From Gordionus sp. m RMFG-2023 (taxonomy: Eukaryota > Nematomorpha > Gordioida > Chordodea > Parachordodidae), in assembly GCF_954871325.1 (NCBI RefSeq), contig NC_088776.1:11842052-11906051 (forward strand): DNA of 64,000 bases. The letters run 5' to 3'. Positions 41,417 through 53,741 of this stretch are shown one piece after another. The translations under genes and the position numbers were made by a program. The notes beneath the pieces are model-generated. The model was not told the origin of the DNA. It ran no database searches and saw only the letters and a list, made by a program, of their open reading frames with translations. Positions within the stretch are counted from its first letter, which is position 1. Each line of letters opens with the position of its first letter.

Positions 41417-43629
41417 TAGTGTTGTTAATTGGTTGGTTGTATAGAGCCCAGACCCAGGGTTTGGGTCGAAAATATCGACTAAACCAGCTCTGAGCACGAA
41501 CCCCGAGCACAGACCCGGCACAAAAATCCATTATTTTTTTTTTATTTAAAGAATATTATTATTTTATAAAAAGTAAATCTATATTATATATATTAATTTG
41601 TGAAATCATTATTTAGGCTCTGCATACATAGGGAGAACACAAATCATGTCAAAATTTTGTTCTACCATTAGAGGAAATGTGTCATAAATGGCCATGCTTG
41701 AAGACTGGCCACCACCCTTTAACTTTTTATCTATTGGACCGATTTCTCTCAAAATTTGTCAAAATGTGTATATGTTAATAATACTAATTAAATTAGTGTA
41801 TAATTAATTTTTATATACCTAAAAGTTGAAGAAATATATAAGATTGGTCTTTTGCAAGTATTTCATATTTATAATATAATTCTTAAATAATATGTTATAA
41901 CCAGTAAATACATTTCAGCGAAACTTTTATCGCAAAACACTTTTACGCGAATGTCGTTTATCGCGAATGGATTTTATGACGAAACATTTATCGCGAATCC
42001 ATAATAGCAAATACTATTCCGCGAATACAGTATAGCGAAACCTTTAAAGCGAATACATTACCGCGAATACAATATCGCGAAACAACTATCGCGAAGATAT
42101 TATAGCGATAATTGCTAATAATGACTAATTTATTTCGAAACATTTTTTTATAATTATATTAATTGAATAATATTTTTAAAAAAAATAGGATTGTGACGAT
42201 TTTGCACTCATGAAATAAGCAAAAATATAAAACTAAAATAACTTATTATCAAATGATTTATTTCCATAATAATTTTTTGGAAAAAAACAGATGGAAGGGG
42301 GAATGAAAATATAGTTTTTATTTTTTAATAAGGATAAATATTTATAAATAAAAAAAATGGATGTAAAATAAAGTTATTTATAGTAAAAATATTATAAATA
42401 TATTATTATTTAGTGATTTTTAAAAAATATCAAAAAGTAAATCTATTTTTAACTAAAAAATAAAGAAAGTTTTTATTTTTTAATAAGGATAAATATTTAT
42501 AAATCAAAAAAAACGGATGTGAAAGAAAGTTATTAATAGTAGAAATATTAAAAATATATTCTTATTTTTTAAACAATAATTATTTTAAAGAATTAATTGT
42601 TTATAATTATTTAAATTATATTCTAGTTATATTTACAACAACAGGTCTTTTTAAAAGGAATCAAAAATCCTACTATTATAGTAGGATGCCCTTGGTTGGT
42701 AAATTTACTAAAAATAAAATGTTAAAATATATTCATAAACACAATAGAGTTTATCGTAAGTCATAATCAGTTTTGTTAGTCAATATTTTGCTTTGATAAT
42801 AATATTCCTAACTCTTCAGGACTACCTATATTATTATTAATTTGGATAAAAATATTCCTGCCCCTTCTAAGCCCTATACATTAACCTACAGTACAGAGTA
42901 GAGAGGGAACGCCTGATCTCCAAATGAATAAATCTCATATATAATGGGGAAAAAAATAAATGGGTTTTTGTGCCGGGAATATCAAATATGATGTAATAAA
43001 ATATATATTTATTAAATAATGTGAACATGGTTTCCAGGTCAAAATTTTCAAATTGCGGATAAATAGTGTATTGTTAAAAATATTCCTGTGCCCTCCTAGA
43101 CCCGCCCACTTTGAATAATAATTTAGATTACAATCAAGATATAATTAAATTCTCTTTTATTTGACGCCCATATCAATATTTTCCATTGTTAAAAATATTT
43201 CTGACCTCATAAGACCTAGTAGACCCGCCTAATTAGAATATTAATAATAAGTATTAAAGTCAAAATTTAATTAAAACACCTTTTATTTGACGCCCATAAT
43301 ATCAATATCATCATGTTGTTAAAAATATTCATAACCTCTTGGACCCACCCATCTAGAATAATAATTATGATTACTAGTAGACTACAGTATATAATTAACA
43401 CACCTAGCCCTATTAGCCTATCGAGACCGAGAGGGAACGCTAGATCTTTTAATGAATAAATCTTATGTATACTTTTCTACTAAGTTCAAAAAAAAAGTTA
43501 AAAATAAATGGGTTTTTGTGCCGGGTCCCCGGGTCTGAACCCTGGGTCTGTGCTCAGGGTTCGTGTCAGAGCAGGCATGAGCACAAAATTGGGTCGTAAA
43601 TTTTACGACCAAGCAAATTAACAACTCTA
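41417..43629. mobile_element. Non-autonomous hAT-like element, 2.2 kb
   Basis: Ends TAGTGTTGTTAATT and, inversely, TAGAGTTGTTAATT; an exact 8-bp duplication CACAAGAC lies at 41409-41416 and 43630-43637, and it splits the LINE fragment. Inside are a C/G-rich block repeated inverted near both ends (GGGTTTGGGTCG..., CCCGGGTCTGAACCC), an array of GCGAA motifs (41910-42120), three tandem copies of a module of about 120 bp with TTTATTTGACGCCCATA (43020-43380), and a direct repeat GAGAGGGAACGC at 42901 and 43430. No protein-coding frame was recognised. Confidence 0.88.
41910..42120. repeat. Array of GCGAA motifs at 14-17 bp spacing
   Basis: About 14 short units of the form TATCGCGAATAC or TATAGCGAAAC follow each other at 14-17 bp. 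The motif is kept while the letters between vary. C/G-containing words are strongly concentrated here against a background almost devoid of CpG. It could be a decayed minisatellite or a set of subterminal binding sites in the element at 41417-43629. Confidence 0.8.
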
Positions 43630-43637
43630 CACAAGAC

Positions 43638-43925
43638 TACGAATCTTTAATTCCACTGTCATCCCTAAATTGTTCTAAGGTTGTGAAACTTAGGAAATTA
43701 GCAAAGCCAACAACAGAAAAATTCAAACGTTTATCAATAAGTGCTTAAGAATTATAAACGGTGTTTTCTACCCTAGACTAATATCGAATGATAAATTATG
43801 GAAACTATCAAAATATACTCTAATCCACATTACATTAAACAAAAAATTCATTCGATTCCTAGCTCATATACTGAGAAACCCCAACTGCAATTTAGTTCAT
43901 GACGCATTAATATTACTCTTTACCT
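43638..43925 (+). pseudogene. LINE reverse transcriptase remnant, C-terminal part
   Basis: After the nested element the LINE continues: FNSTVIP, IQTFINKCLRIINGVFY, RLISNDKLWKLSKYT and RFLAHILRNPNCN follow the C-terminal pattern of RTE/CR1-like elements (LQTFINRCLRRIL, ISN-ELW). Frame changes and stops are present. It reads on from the YSDD part at 40981-41280. Confidence 0.65.
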
Positions 43926-44477
43926 TTAAGGGAAGTCGTACTATAACAAGACACTTTGGTTTTACCGAGTATTGAAAGATGTCACCATGAATTGGAAACA
44001 ATTCATAAAATTAGATAATAATAAAAAATCTATAAAATAGCTTTTTAAGATTAAATCAATTTATCTAAAATAATATCCCCCTCATTCATTACTCTACTCA
44101 TCCTCCTCTCCAGCTACTTTAATACCTTCAACAAGATTACAGGGTCATTTCTTTTATAATGATCATATTTTTAACTCAGTGTATTAAACATTAATTTTAA
44201 GTCAGCATTCCCCTGTCCAATTACAATATAAAAATGGCAGTAGGTTGAGTTTGGGCTATTTATTTTGGTTCATTCCTCTTAATAAGCCCACAGACGTTTA
44301 CTATTGTTCATACAAGTACGTATGGCTTGCCCACAAACGTGTAAAGGTTTTCTCATATTTTTCCCTTGAATTTTTTTAAAAAATACAATTAGATGGAAAT
44401 GAGAAATACATAGTGTAGCTTGCTATGTACAACGTTTAGAGAGCGAATGTGCTTTATCACTCAAACATACCCTTTCC

Positions 44478-44523
44478 AAAAATAAGGCTGTTAGGAATTT
44501 TTTTAAATGACATAATTATTAGT
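44478..44523 (-). other. Candidate short first exon, possibly of TAF12
   Basis: ATG at 44523-44521 opens MSFKKIPNSLIFGK and ends at a GTATGT donor, directly beside the outer end of the long-TIR element. Position and strand suit a first exon of TAF12, but the phase does not match the known TAF12 exon, so another exon or another gene would be needed. Weak evidence. Confidence 0.2.
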
Positions 44524-44668
44524 TTATCTTTGTAATGTATGTTTATAAAAGAGATGTCATTTAATGATGAAAAAGCTTAAAAAAATTTAAGCAACTATTA
44601 CAAAATCAAATCTCTCATTTATTGTTTATGAACTTACAGATTTACAACACAGCCATAGCAGTTTATAT

Positions 44669-45028
44669 ATGAGAAATTATGTATCCTTAGCATTCCGCTT
44701 TGGATATATTAATTATATTGTGAAGGAAATACAAATATAAATCATTAATAATAATGTTAGGTAAAATGACCCTCATTTATCAAATAAGACAGCCCTAATA
44801 ATTAAAGTTTAGTGAAAACACTGGGATAATCATTATTTTATATTAGAATTAAATTTAATATTAAATTCCTCAGATTTTGGGAATTTTACAAAAGTATTAT
44901 CAATATATTTTTTCAGAGAGGGCGCCAACATTGGGGCAAAACTTGTATTTGTAATGGGTGGACTTTTAACCTGCCTATACATTCAATGCGTTGGAAAAAA
45001 TACAAAACAATGGGGAGAATGGATATAA
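44669..45028 (+). CDS. Possible small membrane-protein gene, unrecognised
   Basis: An ATG at 44669 opens MRNYVSLAFRFGYINYIV. Downstream, after a T-rich tract and CAG at 44914-44916, a coding-like stretch 44917-45028 reads EGANIGAKLVFVMGG, then LLTCLYIQCVGKNTKQWGEW and Ile before TAA. It has one hydrophobic segment of about 20 residues. How the two parts splice was not resolved. A short inner-membrane or ER protein would fit, but no family is recognised. The ATG lies 145 bp from the minus-strand ATG at 44523, so a shared promoter is possible. Confidence 0.3.
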
Positions 45029-45109
45029 ATTTGAAATAATTTTCGGACAGAAGACTTATATTTTAGAAAAAATTATTTGATAATATTGCCTTTTTATAAA
45101 AAATCAATT

Positions 45110-45695
45110 GGTGAACAAGTGAAATTCCTTGATTTGGAAGGGTTATAGATTGTCCCTGAGAATGACAAGCTTCTTGACAATCATCTATATAATTTTGAGT
45201 TGTTTTATAAATTATGGAATAAAATATTTATACCTTAAATGACAATATTTATTTAAGATTATTAATAATATATAACCTTGATTTGGAAGGGTTGTAGATT
45301 GTCCCTTAGAATGACAAGCTTGGCAATCATCATAATTTTAAGTTGTTTTATAAATAATGGGATAAAATATTTATACCTTGTAAATTTGAGCTTAGTTTTT
45401 TTAGGATATTATTAGTTGACAAAGGTAAAACATCTAAAAATATAATAATATATAATTGTAATTAAATATAAATACTCTGTATTCGTTTACAGGTCCCTGC
45501 AAGATTTTTAGTTATAATAAAATCACAATTAATGATCCACCACATCTTTTACGGTAATAGTAATATATAGCACTTTTAAATTTGTGCTGCAAATTAACAC
45601 AGATATTCAATGTAATCTTTATTTTTTATAGTTTTCTAAAAAAAATATATTTTTTAAATGTAAATTAAATTTTACATACTTTAATTTCTAATTTC
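45110..45695 (-). mobile_element. Inverted partial copy of the Mutator-like element, left arm
   Basis: This arm is the reverse complement of about 49334-49960, the 5' part of the Mutator-like element to the right. It includes the FLYWCH-encoding piece and two tandem units of about 145 bp with CTTGATTTGGAAGGGTT and ATTGTCCCT. Identity is roughly 80-85% by eye. The arm ends exactly where the LTR element at 45701 was inserted. Confidence 0.75.
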
Positions 45696-45700
45696 CTAAG

Positions 45701-48700
45701 TGTTGTAGTTTTGTTGTATTATGATATATATTTGTACATATATATTATAAAATGTCAATCAAAAAGAATATATTTTATTTATTAGTTATTTTATCGAGAA
45801 TTGATATTCAAACACTTGGTATTTTTTTGTTTACTTTTTTACTTTTGATAAATATATTATACGAGATAAATTTTAATGTTCAAGTTTTATGGAAATGAAA
45901 AGAAAAACTTTTATGAGATGAAAATTATTTTAATTTGATGTTAATAATTTGATTCAGTCGGGGATTTTATAAAATGAAGAATATGGACTTGATTTTTTGA
46001 AATATATTGTGAAACAAATTATATTATTATGAGATTTTGATTGTGAAAATTGAAATATATTTTGAATAAAGAAAGTCTTGGAAAATATTATTTAAATTCT
46101 TGGAAATTAATATATTTACATATAAAATATTGGTGCAGTGGTACCAGGGTTCGTTAACTCTTATTAGGGTGATTTTGTTAGGAAAATTTCAGAAGTTATT
46201 AATCAAGAAAAAATTTTCTAGGACCGGGTTCCTCAAAATAATAGTGGATTCCGGATAAATAAAGGTAAGAAATTTTTTTTTTGGTATTATAAATTACACA
46301 ACGCAATAGTAGGATTTTTGGATTAAAATTAGTAATATATAAGATAAAATTTTAAATTTTGGATAATTAATGAAAAAATGGCTTTTTATTTTAATGATAA
46401 TTATAATAAGCATAGTATTAATAAAATGTCAAATATTAAGAATAATTTTAATAAAATTTTTGATAAGAAATTTAATGAATTGGATGTGACCAATAGTGTG
46501 GTTACAGCTTTCATTTTTTTTATATTGTATATATTATTAATTGGTTTCAGACAATTAATTAATAAAATTCAGAGAAGATCAGTGAATAATAAAATAATTA
46601 AATTAGGTGATCTAAATAGTAATAAATCTCTAGATATTTCTGAGGATATCAAAAATAGTTTACATTTAATTTTGTTAGAATTAAAAAATTTAAATAGTAA
46701 AAAAAATGTTGAAGATAAATATGAGAAATATTTAGATACTGGTGAAGTATTTAATGTTCCTCAAAATATTGACATATCGGAGGATATAAATAAAAAATTA
46801 AATTCAATTGTGATTGAATTTAAAGAGAAAATTTCTGAGGTTTTAAGTAAAAAACAAGAAGAAATTTTGAAAAATAATAAAACAGATAATACTTTGAGAC
46901 AAAGTACCGAGGAATCTATAATTTTACGTGAAATTAGAGAAATGAAAGAAAATATGAAAAATTTGTCCAGAGATGTTTCCAATTTAAAAATTAAAAATAA
47001 TAATAATATAATTGAAAGTTGTGAACTTTGTGGAAGAAGAGGACATATTGGTAAAAATTGTTATTCAAGAGACCGAAAAACTAATGAGAATTTGACTGCA
47101 AAACCAAGTGAAAAAAATGACATAGTGTGTCATCGATGTGGTTTTGTAGGACATATAAAAAGAAATTGTATGGTGAAAGAAGCCAATTTCAAAAGTGGAT
47201 TTCCGCAACGAACATCGGTAGTGATAAATCCAGTGGTTCGAAGTATACAAAATCCTCAGAGTATAAATGTGAATGAAATTAAAACCTACAATACAGACCA
47301 TGATAGAATGTGTTTCAAATGTGAAGAAATGGGACACATTGCCTTACATTGTATTCAAAGTGTGAGTGGGTTACAGTGACTATATGATTTGAAAGAGAAT
47401 CATATAAAAATAGAAAGATCATATTTAGAGAATAATAAATATTTTGATATATATAGTTTTATTAAAAATTTTGTGGATATATATAATAAAATTGATAATC
47501 GTTTTAATGTAAGAAATTTTTATTGTCATTTTGATGAAGTAAAAAAATTTTCAATTAAACAATAATCTGAATAAAAATTTATTGTAATCAAACAAGTAAG
47601 AAATATCCAGGAGAGATTTTTAATAAAAACATAAATGAGATTCAGAGACTTTTAAATTCTGAGATGAATTTAAATATGAATATTAATTGTATTGAAAAAG
47701 AAATTAATCAGTGTTAGTGTTTTCGAATTAAAAGTGATAATATATTGTAATAAAAGTTTTAATAAAAATAACATCTGGGAAGAAAAGTATTATTTATCTT
47801 AAGCAATAGAGAAGAATATTTTAATTTAAGAATTAAATTGTTATCAATAAAATAAAAACATTGACTTTAATAAATTCATGTGAATAATACCATGTGGTAT
47901 GGTATTGGAAAGTTCAATGAAATACAAACTTTTGTGTAGATTAATTTATAAAAAAAATGTATTTTTTTTTAATTTAAAGAGACATTGTTGTGAAACAATG
48001 TAAAATTAAAATTTTTTTAAATATTATGTGGTAAAAAAAAAACTCTTAAATAAAAGTCGGTGGACAATAAAAGATTTTAAACTTTGACCTAGTGAAGAAT
48101 TATGTAAAATAAAAAAGTTCTAAAAAAGGATGGAATGTGATGTGATGATATCGTTTATAGTTTTAATAGTTATAATTATAAATTAAAATATTTTTTTTTA
48201 TCTATAGTTATAATTATAAATTAAAATATTTTTTTTATCTATCGGCATATCTTCATATTTTTTTTTGTAACATAAAAAAATATAATTGTAGTGGCATATT
48301 ATATATATATATTGTAATTTTGTATTTTTGCTATATGAAAAGTCTTAGTATGTTTTTTTTAGTGGTTCATATTATTTTCTTAATGATATAACGAAAATAT
48401 ATATGTAATTTTAATAGTGATAATTATAAATTATTTTTTATCCCTATTTGTATTCTTTTATTTTGTTTGTAGTCAATTATTTGTTTTATAATTGAACATT
48501 AAGAAAAAGAAAATAATTATAAAGGATTGTTGAATCCAAATTTATATGTATTATAAAACAAACAAAATATATTAATTATTATAATCTGCATGTCGAAAGA
48601 AGACAATTAAGAGTTAAAAGTCGATGATGTTCAAAGATAAGATTCGATAAATGACGAGGAAATAATCAATGTCCTTAAAGAACGATAATTATATGGTATC

Positions 48701-49173
48701 TGGTTTTTTGAAGGGTGGGCGTGTTGTAGTTTTGTATTATTATGATATATATTTGTACATATATATTATAAAATGTCAATCAAAAAGAATATATTTTATT
48801 TATTAGTTATTTTATCGAGAATTGATATTCAAACACTTGGTATTTTTTTGTTTACTTTTTTACATTTGACTTTTGATAAATATGTTATACGAGATAAATT
48901 TTAATGTTCATGTTTTATGGAAATGAAAAGAAAAACTTTTATGAGATGAAAATTATTTTAATTTGATGTTAATAATTTGATTCAGTAGGGGATTTTATAA
49001 AATGAAGAATATGGAATTGATTTTTTGAAATATATTGTGAAAACAAAAATTATATTATTATGAGATATCATTATGAGATTTTGATTGTGAAAATTGAAAT
49101 ATATTTTGAATAAAGAAAGTCTTGGAAAATATTATTTAAATTCTTGGAAATTAATTTATTTACATATAAAATA
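45701..49173 (+). mobile_element. Small LTR retroelement, gag-bearing fossil
   Basis: Two long terminal repeats, 45701-46129 and 48722-49173, start TGTTGTAG and end ATAAAATA. An exact 5-bp duplication CTAAG flanks the element (45696-45700 and 49174-49178). The repeats are close but differ by small insertions, so the insertion is fairly young, not fresh. The inside (2.6 kb) holds a gag-like region at 46378-47379 with a hydrophobic segment early and three CCHC zinc knuckles near its end. No polymerase region was recognised, so it is broken or was mobilised by a relative. The family (Ty3- or Ty1-type) cannot be told from these parts. Confidence 0.88.
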
Positions 49174-49333
49174 CTAAGCTTAAGTAATTTGCCTATGTTT
49201 TCTGAGATAGTTTGAATCTTCATAGTTTAGAATAAAAATGATCGTAATCTACATTTAAACATTGGCAGCCATCTTTAGTATATTCATTGGTAACAAATTG
49301 GGAGCCTTTCTATTTTTTAGCGATTTAGATTAA

Positions 49334-51560
49334 GCTTAGGAAATTAGAAATTAAAGTATGTAAAATTTAATTTACATTTAAAAAATATAGTTTTTTTAGA
49401 AAACTATAAAAAATAAAGATTACATTGAATATCTAGGTTATCAATATTTGCTGCACAAATCTAGTAAAAGTGCTATATATTACCATTGCCGTAAAAGATG
49501 TGGTGGAAGAGCAAAGCTTTCCAATTGTTATTTAAGTATAACTAAAAATCATGCAGAGACCTGTAAACCAATTCATCAAAGTGTTTAAATTTAATTACAA
49601 TTATATATAATTATATTTTTAGATGCTTTGCCTTTATCATCTAATATTATCCTAAAACAACTAAGTTTAAATTTACAAGATAAATATTTTATCCCATAAT
49701 TTATAAAACAATTCAAAATTAAATAGACGATTCTCAAGAAGCTTATCATTCTGAGGGACAATCTTCAATCATTCCAAATTAAGGTTATATATTATTAATA
49801 ATCTTAAATAAATATTGTTATTTTAGGTATAAATATTTTATTCCACAATTTATAAAACAACTCAAAATTATATAGATGATTGGAAGCTTTCAGGGACAAT
49901 CTATAACCCTTCCAAATCAAGGTTATATATTATCAATAATCTTAAATAAATATTGTCATTTTAGGTACAACATGTTATATAACCATTATATAAAACAAAT
50001 TTTAAAAATACTTAAAGTCAATCAGCTTACACATTCCCTCTTTGCTCATATATTTCCTCATATTTCCCTGATTTTCAAAGTAACATTTTTATAACAAATT
50101 ATATGAAATTTAGATGCTCCCAACATATCAAATGATTTCTATACATCTCCACTAAATTCAGATATGGAAAGTATTACATGATTCTTTTTAATGAAAATTT
50201 CTATATCACATTTATTTATAGGTGAAAATTATTTAGAAAATATGTATAATTATGAAGTTGCAGAATCTATAATAGATTATAAAGAAAATATACATATTTT
50301 TGGTATATTACTATATATACATCTATACTTATATTTTAGAGGAGCCTACTTTTGTAGATAGACAAAAGGGCAAACCATTGCTATTTTTTGAAAATTTTCT
50401 TTACCAATATAATGGTACATATGGCCATACAACCTACTATCGCTGTCTAAGAGCTGATTGTAAAGTCACCGAAAAATATATTCATGGATACACAGTATCC
50501 AAAATCCATGAGCATCAAATCATACTAATCTTTTCTGCAAATTAAAAACTTTACAAGCTGTAAAAATAACTGTACAGCAAAATCCTTACAAGGTTGAATA
50601 TATATCTAAAGGCATTAAACCAACAATGTCTTGAAGATCGGGATATATATAATTATCCTGGAGCCCTCCCACCTTTCATTTCGGTCAAAAACACAATTAA
50701 AGGTGTTTTAAAACAAACTAAGCCGAATATTCCCAATAGCAATGATGCTATTCTATTGACTACTGATCTCAAAACAGTCAGTGGTCATAATTTTTTAATA
50801 AAAAAGAAGAATAATAAACTCATAGTATTTGTTTGTGCTTCATTAATCAATTTATCATCATATTCCAAATTTATTTATATGGGCGTTTTTTTAGCCAATA
50901 TACAATCCATATTTTGTATAATCATTACTATGATCCCCATTATATATGCACTTCTTCCAGATAAAAGGAAGGAGTCATATATTGAGCTTTTTCAAATTAT
51001 AGTTGAATATTGCACATTAAATGGTATCCACTTTTTGCCAGACATGACATAAACTGATTATGAAGCAGTAGCAATATCCTACAATTTGTATTTCCAAATA
51101 TTTTAGTAAAGGGTAAAGTTTAAATTGTATATAGTCATAGTATAATTTATTCCTAGGCTGCTTCACTTTACACAAGCTGTTTGGCGTAAAGTCCAGCATT
51201 TAGACGTATACACCACTGTTCGAAGGATGAGAATACTTCCTCTATGGGAAAGAGAAGACATTGAAGTAGTACGTGATTCTTGCATAGATCTGGCGAGTAA
51301 TGACCCGTTAATATTAAGCTTCTTAATATAATATGGATTCAACCTGGATAAATTCTGATGCAATGTTTACTCATCAAATTTGGACAAGGTAAATATGTTT
51401 TTATTTATTCCACACAGTTTATATATTAATTTATCATAATATTTTTAACATTTAATATATTTTGTTTAGGTATAAGATCCAAGGACCACGTAGCTACAAT
51501 CATCTCGAGGATATCACAATTCCCTTAAGTGAATGACCAAAAATGTCTATCCGGACATAT
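49334..51560 (+). pseudogene. Mutator-like transposon with FLYWCH domains and MULE core
   Basis: At 49424-49588 a 54-residue frame (YQYLLHKSSKSAIYYHCRKR, later NHAETC) looks like a FLYWCH zinc finger. A second FLYWCH domain is at about 50340-50545 (KPLLFFENFLYQYNGTYGHT, YYRCLRADCKV, IHEHQI). The core follows at 50594-51052: LTTDLKTVSGHNFLI takes the place of the usual first Asp block, then MIPIIYALLPDKRKESYIEL; TDYEAVA at about 51052 would be the second. After a 40-50 bp gap, LLHFTQAVWRKVQHLDVYTT (51150-51215) is the HF-QA-WR-VQ block. A stop precedes TDYE, the frame changes, and the FLYWCH part is separated by two tandem units of about 145 bp. It is probably inactive, although some gaps could be introns. 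No right TIR was defined. Confidence 0.75.
49660..49970. repeat. Two tandem units of about 145 bp in the right arm
   Basis: Each unit runs through ATAAATATTTTAT, AAACAA(T/C)TCAAAATTA, GGGACAATCT and CCAAATCAAGGTTATATATT. The same two units lie inverted at 45129-45400. Confidence 0.75.
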
Positions 51561-52272
51561 ATTCGTGTATTCGGATTTTGAAAGATAACCAACCCCTAAC
51601 GCAACTCAAGCTTCTACAAATAAATAATGGCGAAATTGTGACCGAAAAAAATAAAAAATATGTTATAATTAATAAAATTTTTTATAAATCTAACAGAATT
51701 ATATGATATTACTTCTAAATTTTTTTTATTGACAAAGTTTCTGGTATGATTAAATCTTTGTAATATAAAATTTATACATACTGTTATATGTAAATTATTT
51801 TTATATCTATAGTTAAATTTAAAATATTTGCATTATATTTTTAATAAAAAAATTTAATATAAAATTAATTAAAGAAAGTGATATATTATAAGAAATTGGT
51901 TATGAGATTATACCAAAAAATAAGACTGGAACATATAGGAAATATATTTTTATTAGTTTATATAAAATATAATAAGTTACATATATATACATTAATACAA
52001 AAACGTGGTAATAATTAATTCTAAACAAGTAGAAATTATAATTTATGTCAGAAATAATTATGTTCCTTAATTATGAGCTTATCCTAGAATTTTCCAAAAG
52101 TATTAACTATTCATGAAATTTTTTAATGCTTTTTAAAATAATTATAAATTTATAAAAAGCATAATTAATATATTATAATTATAAATTAAGATTTATTATA
52201 ATATCACTCTTAAAATATATATTTGTAAGTATTTAATATAACTATTGATGAAATCTTTTATTGCCATTTAAA
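51560..52272. other. A+T-rich repeat copies, no gene
   Basis: The stretch 52095-52272 (ATTCATGAAATTTTTTAATGC, then ATATCACTCTTAAAATATAT) recurs at 53405-53570 and in part at 53650-53735. It is a direct repeat of about 200-290 bp interrupted by the element at 52273-53296. No gene was seen in 51560-52090. Confidence 0.55.
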
Positions 52273-53296
52273 CAGGGGTGTATCTAGCCTTTACCAGGGG
52301 GCTCAACTAAAAAAATTCTATGGGTGCTTCGTTCCCATACCCCCTAATTTTCTGGCCTTCGGCCCGCTTTTACCCGTCCTTCAGCCGGGTTTTATATTAA
52401 TATATTATACTTTTTTTAAAATTTGCTAACTCTGAACAATTATTCTGAATTTCATATTCATGACACTCAAAATGTTAACTCATATCAAAACTTATTATGT
52501 TAGATAAATTGATTAAACAAAAACACTTAAAACCTTTAGAAGAAATTATGCAAATATATTGAAACCTTAAGTTATTTACATGGCAACCATATTAGAAATG
52601 AAACATTTTTTAACTATAAAATAAGAACCAGAGTGATATGATGAAGGCAATTAAGATTTGATATATTATTATCGCACCACCTCTAGTTGGTATATTATAT
52701 CTTAAAATAATAGTAGTTTGTAATAATATCAAAAATACACTCGTATTAAAAAATTTTCAAAACTGTTTTTCAAATAAGAAAAAAATAGCTTTCCTAAAAA
52801 TATATAAAAAAAGATATATATTATTAGATCCATTTAAGATTGAATAATAAGAATTAAATTAAAAGTGATTTTGAACTTAGCTAATTATAATATTGAATTT
52901 GTTAATTTTCAAATAATAAATGATTATATTTATTTAATTAGGGTTATAATAATTTAAATAATAAAAGTCAATTACGCTTCAACTTTTAAAGCGAAATTAA
53001 TATTTAGTGAGTGATAGTGATATTATATTTTTAACACAGAATTTGAAGCTGACATAGTGAAAATATAATTTATATGTATAATTCTTTAATAATAACAATA
53101 GTATTCATTTAATAAAAATTAAGATAGTCTTATAAATTTCTAAATAATAAAATTAAATCTATATATTACTTAATAGAATTATAAAAGAAATCATTCAGGG
53201 GGCTATCAAAAAATTTATTTTTAGTTCAAGGGGATATTAAAAAGGCATTAAAAAAATTTTTTGCTTCAGGGGGCTTGAACTCCTGTGACGCCACCG
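52273..53296. mobile_element. hAT-like non-coding element, about 1 kb
   Basis: The left end CAGGGGTGTATCTAGCC and right end, inversely, CGGTGGCGTCACAGGAG are of the CAGGGGCG hAT type; both continue into CAGGGGGCT/AAGCCCCCTG blocks. The flanks give (C/G)ATTTAAA, a 7-of-8 match if the right boundary is taken one base earlier. The left end holds a G+C-rich stretch (GGCCTTCGGCCCGC) that also occurs at 15838-15912. No coding frame was recognised. Confidence 0.65.
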
Positions 53297-53741
53297 ATTT
53301 AAAATACTTATTAAATTTTTAAAACGCCTTGAATAATATGATTTGTAATTATATATATTATAATTTTACCCTTAAGATATACATTTGTATTAAGTATTTT
53401 AAGTATTCATGAAATTTTTTAATGCTTTTTAAAATAAATATAAATTTATAAAATGCATACTTAATAATATTATATATAAAATTTATTATAATATCACTCT
53501 TAAAATATATATTTGTAAGTATTTAATATAACTATTGATGAAATCTTTTATTACCATTTTAAATATTTATTAAATTTTAAAAACGCCTTGTTAATAATAT
53601 AATTTGTAATTATATACTAAAATTTATTATAATATATTTGTATTAAGCATTTTAACTATTCATGAAATTTTTTAATGCTATTTAAAATAACTATAAATTT
53701 GTAAAACATATGCTTAATATATTATTATTAATTATATATAT

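Larger units (their letters stand above)
40782..44460. mobile_element. Long-TIR composite element carrying a LINE RT piece
   Basis: About 160 bp at 40782-40944 reappears inverted at 44301-44460, at perhaps 80-85% identity by eye, with shared blocks CTCTAAACGTTGTA, CATCTAATTG, AAAAATATGAGAA and GTTTGTGGGCAAG. Between the repeats lie a decayed LINE reverse transcriptase (40981-41280 and 43638-43920) and a second element (41417-43629). No clear target duplication flanks it. The left repeat ends with AATAGTCC-AA-GGACTATT, a short hairpin. It is inserted just upstream of the TAF12 exon. Confidence 0.7.

Noticed and set aside
46130-46160. tRNA-like GGTTCG box
   Set aside because: No cloverleaf can be formed around it; it lies just after the left long terminal repeat and may be part of a primer-site region.
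50300-50340. Start of the 81-codon frame as a separate gene
   Set aside because: The frame is the second FLYWCH domain of the Mutator-like element.
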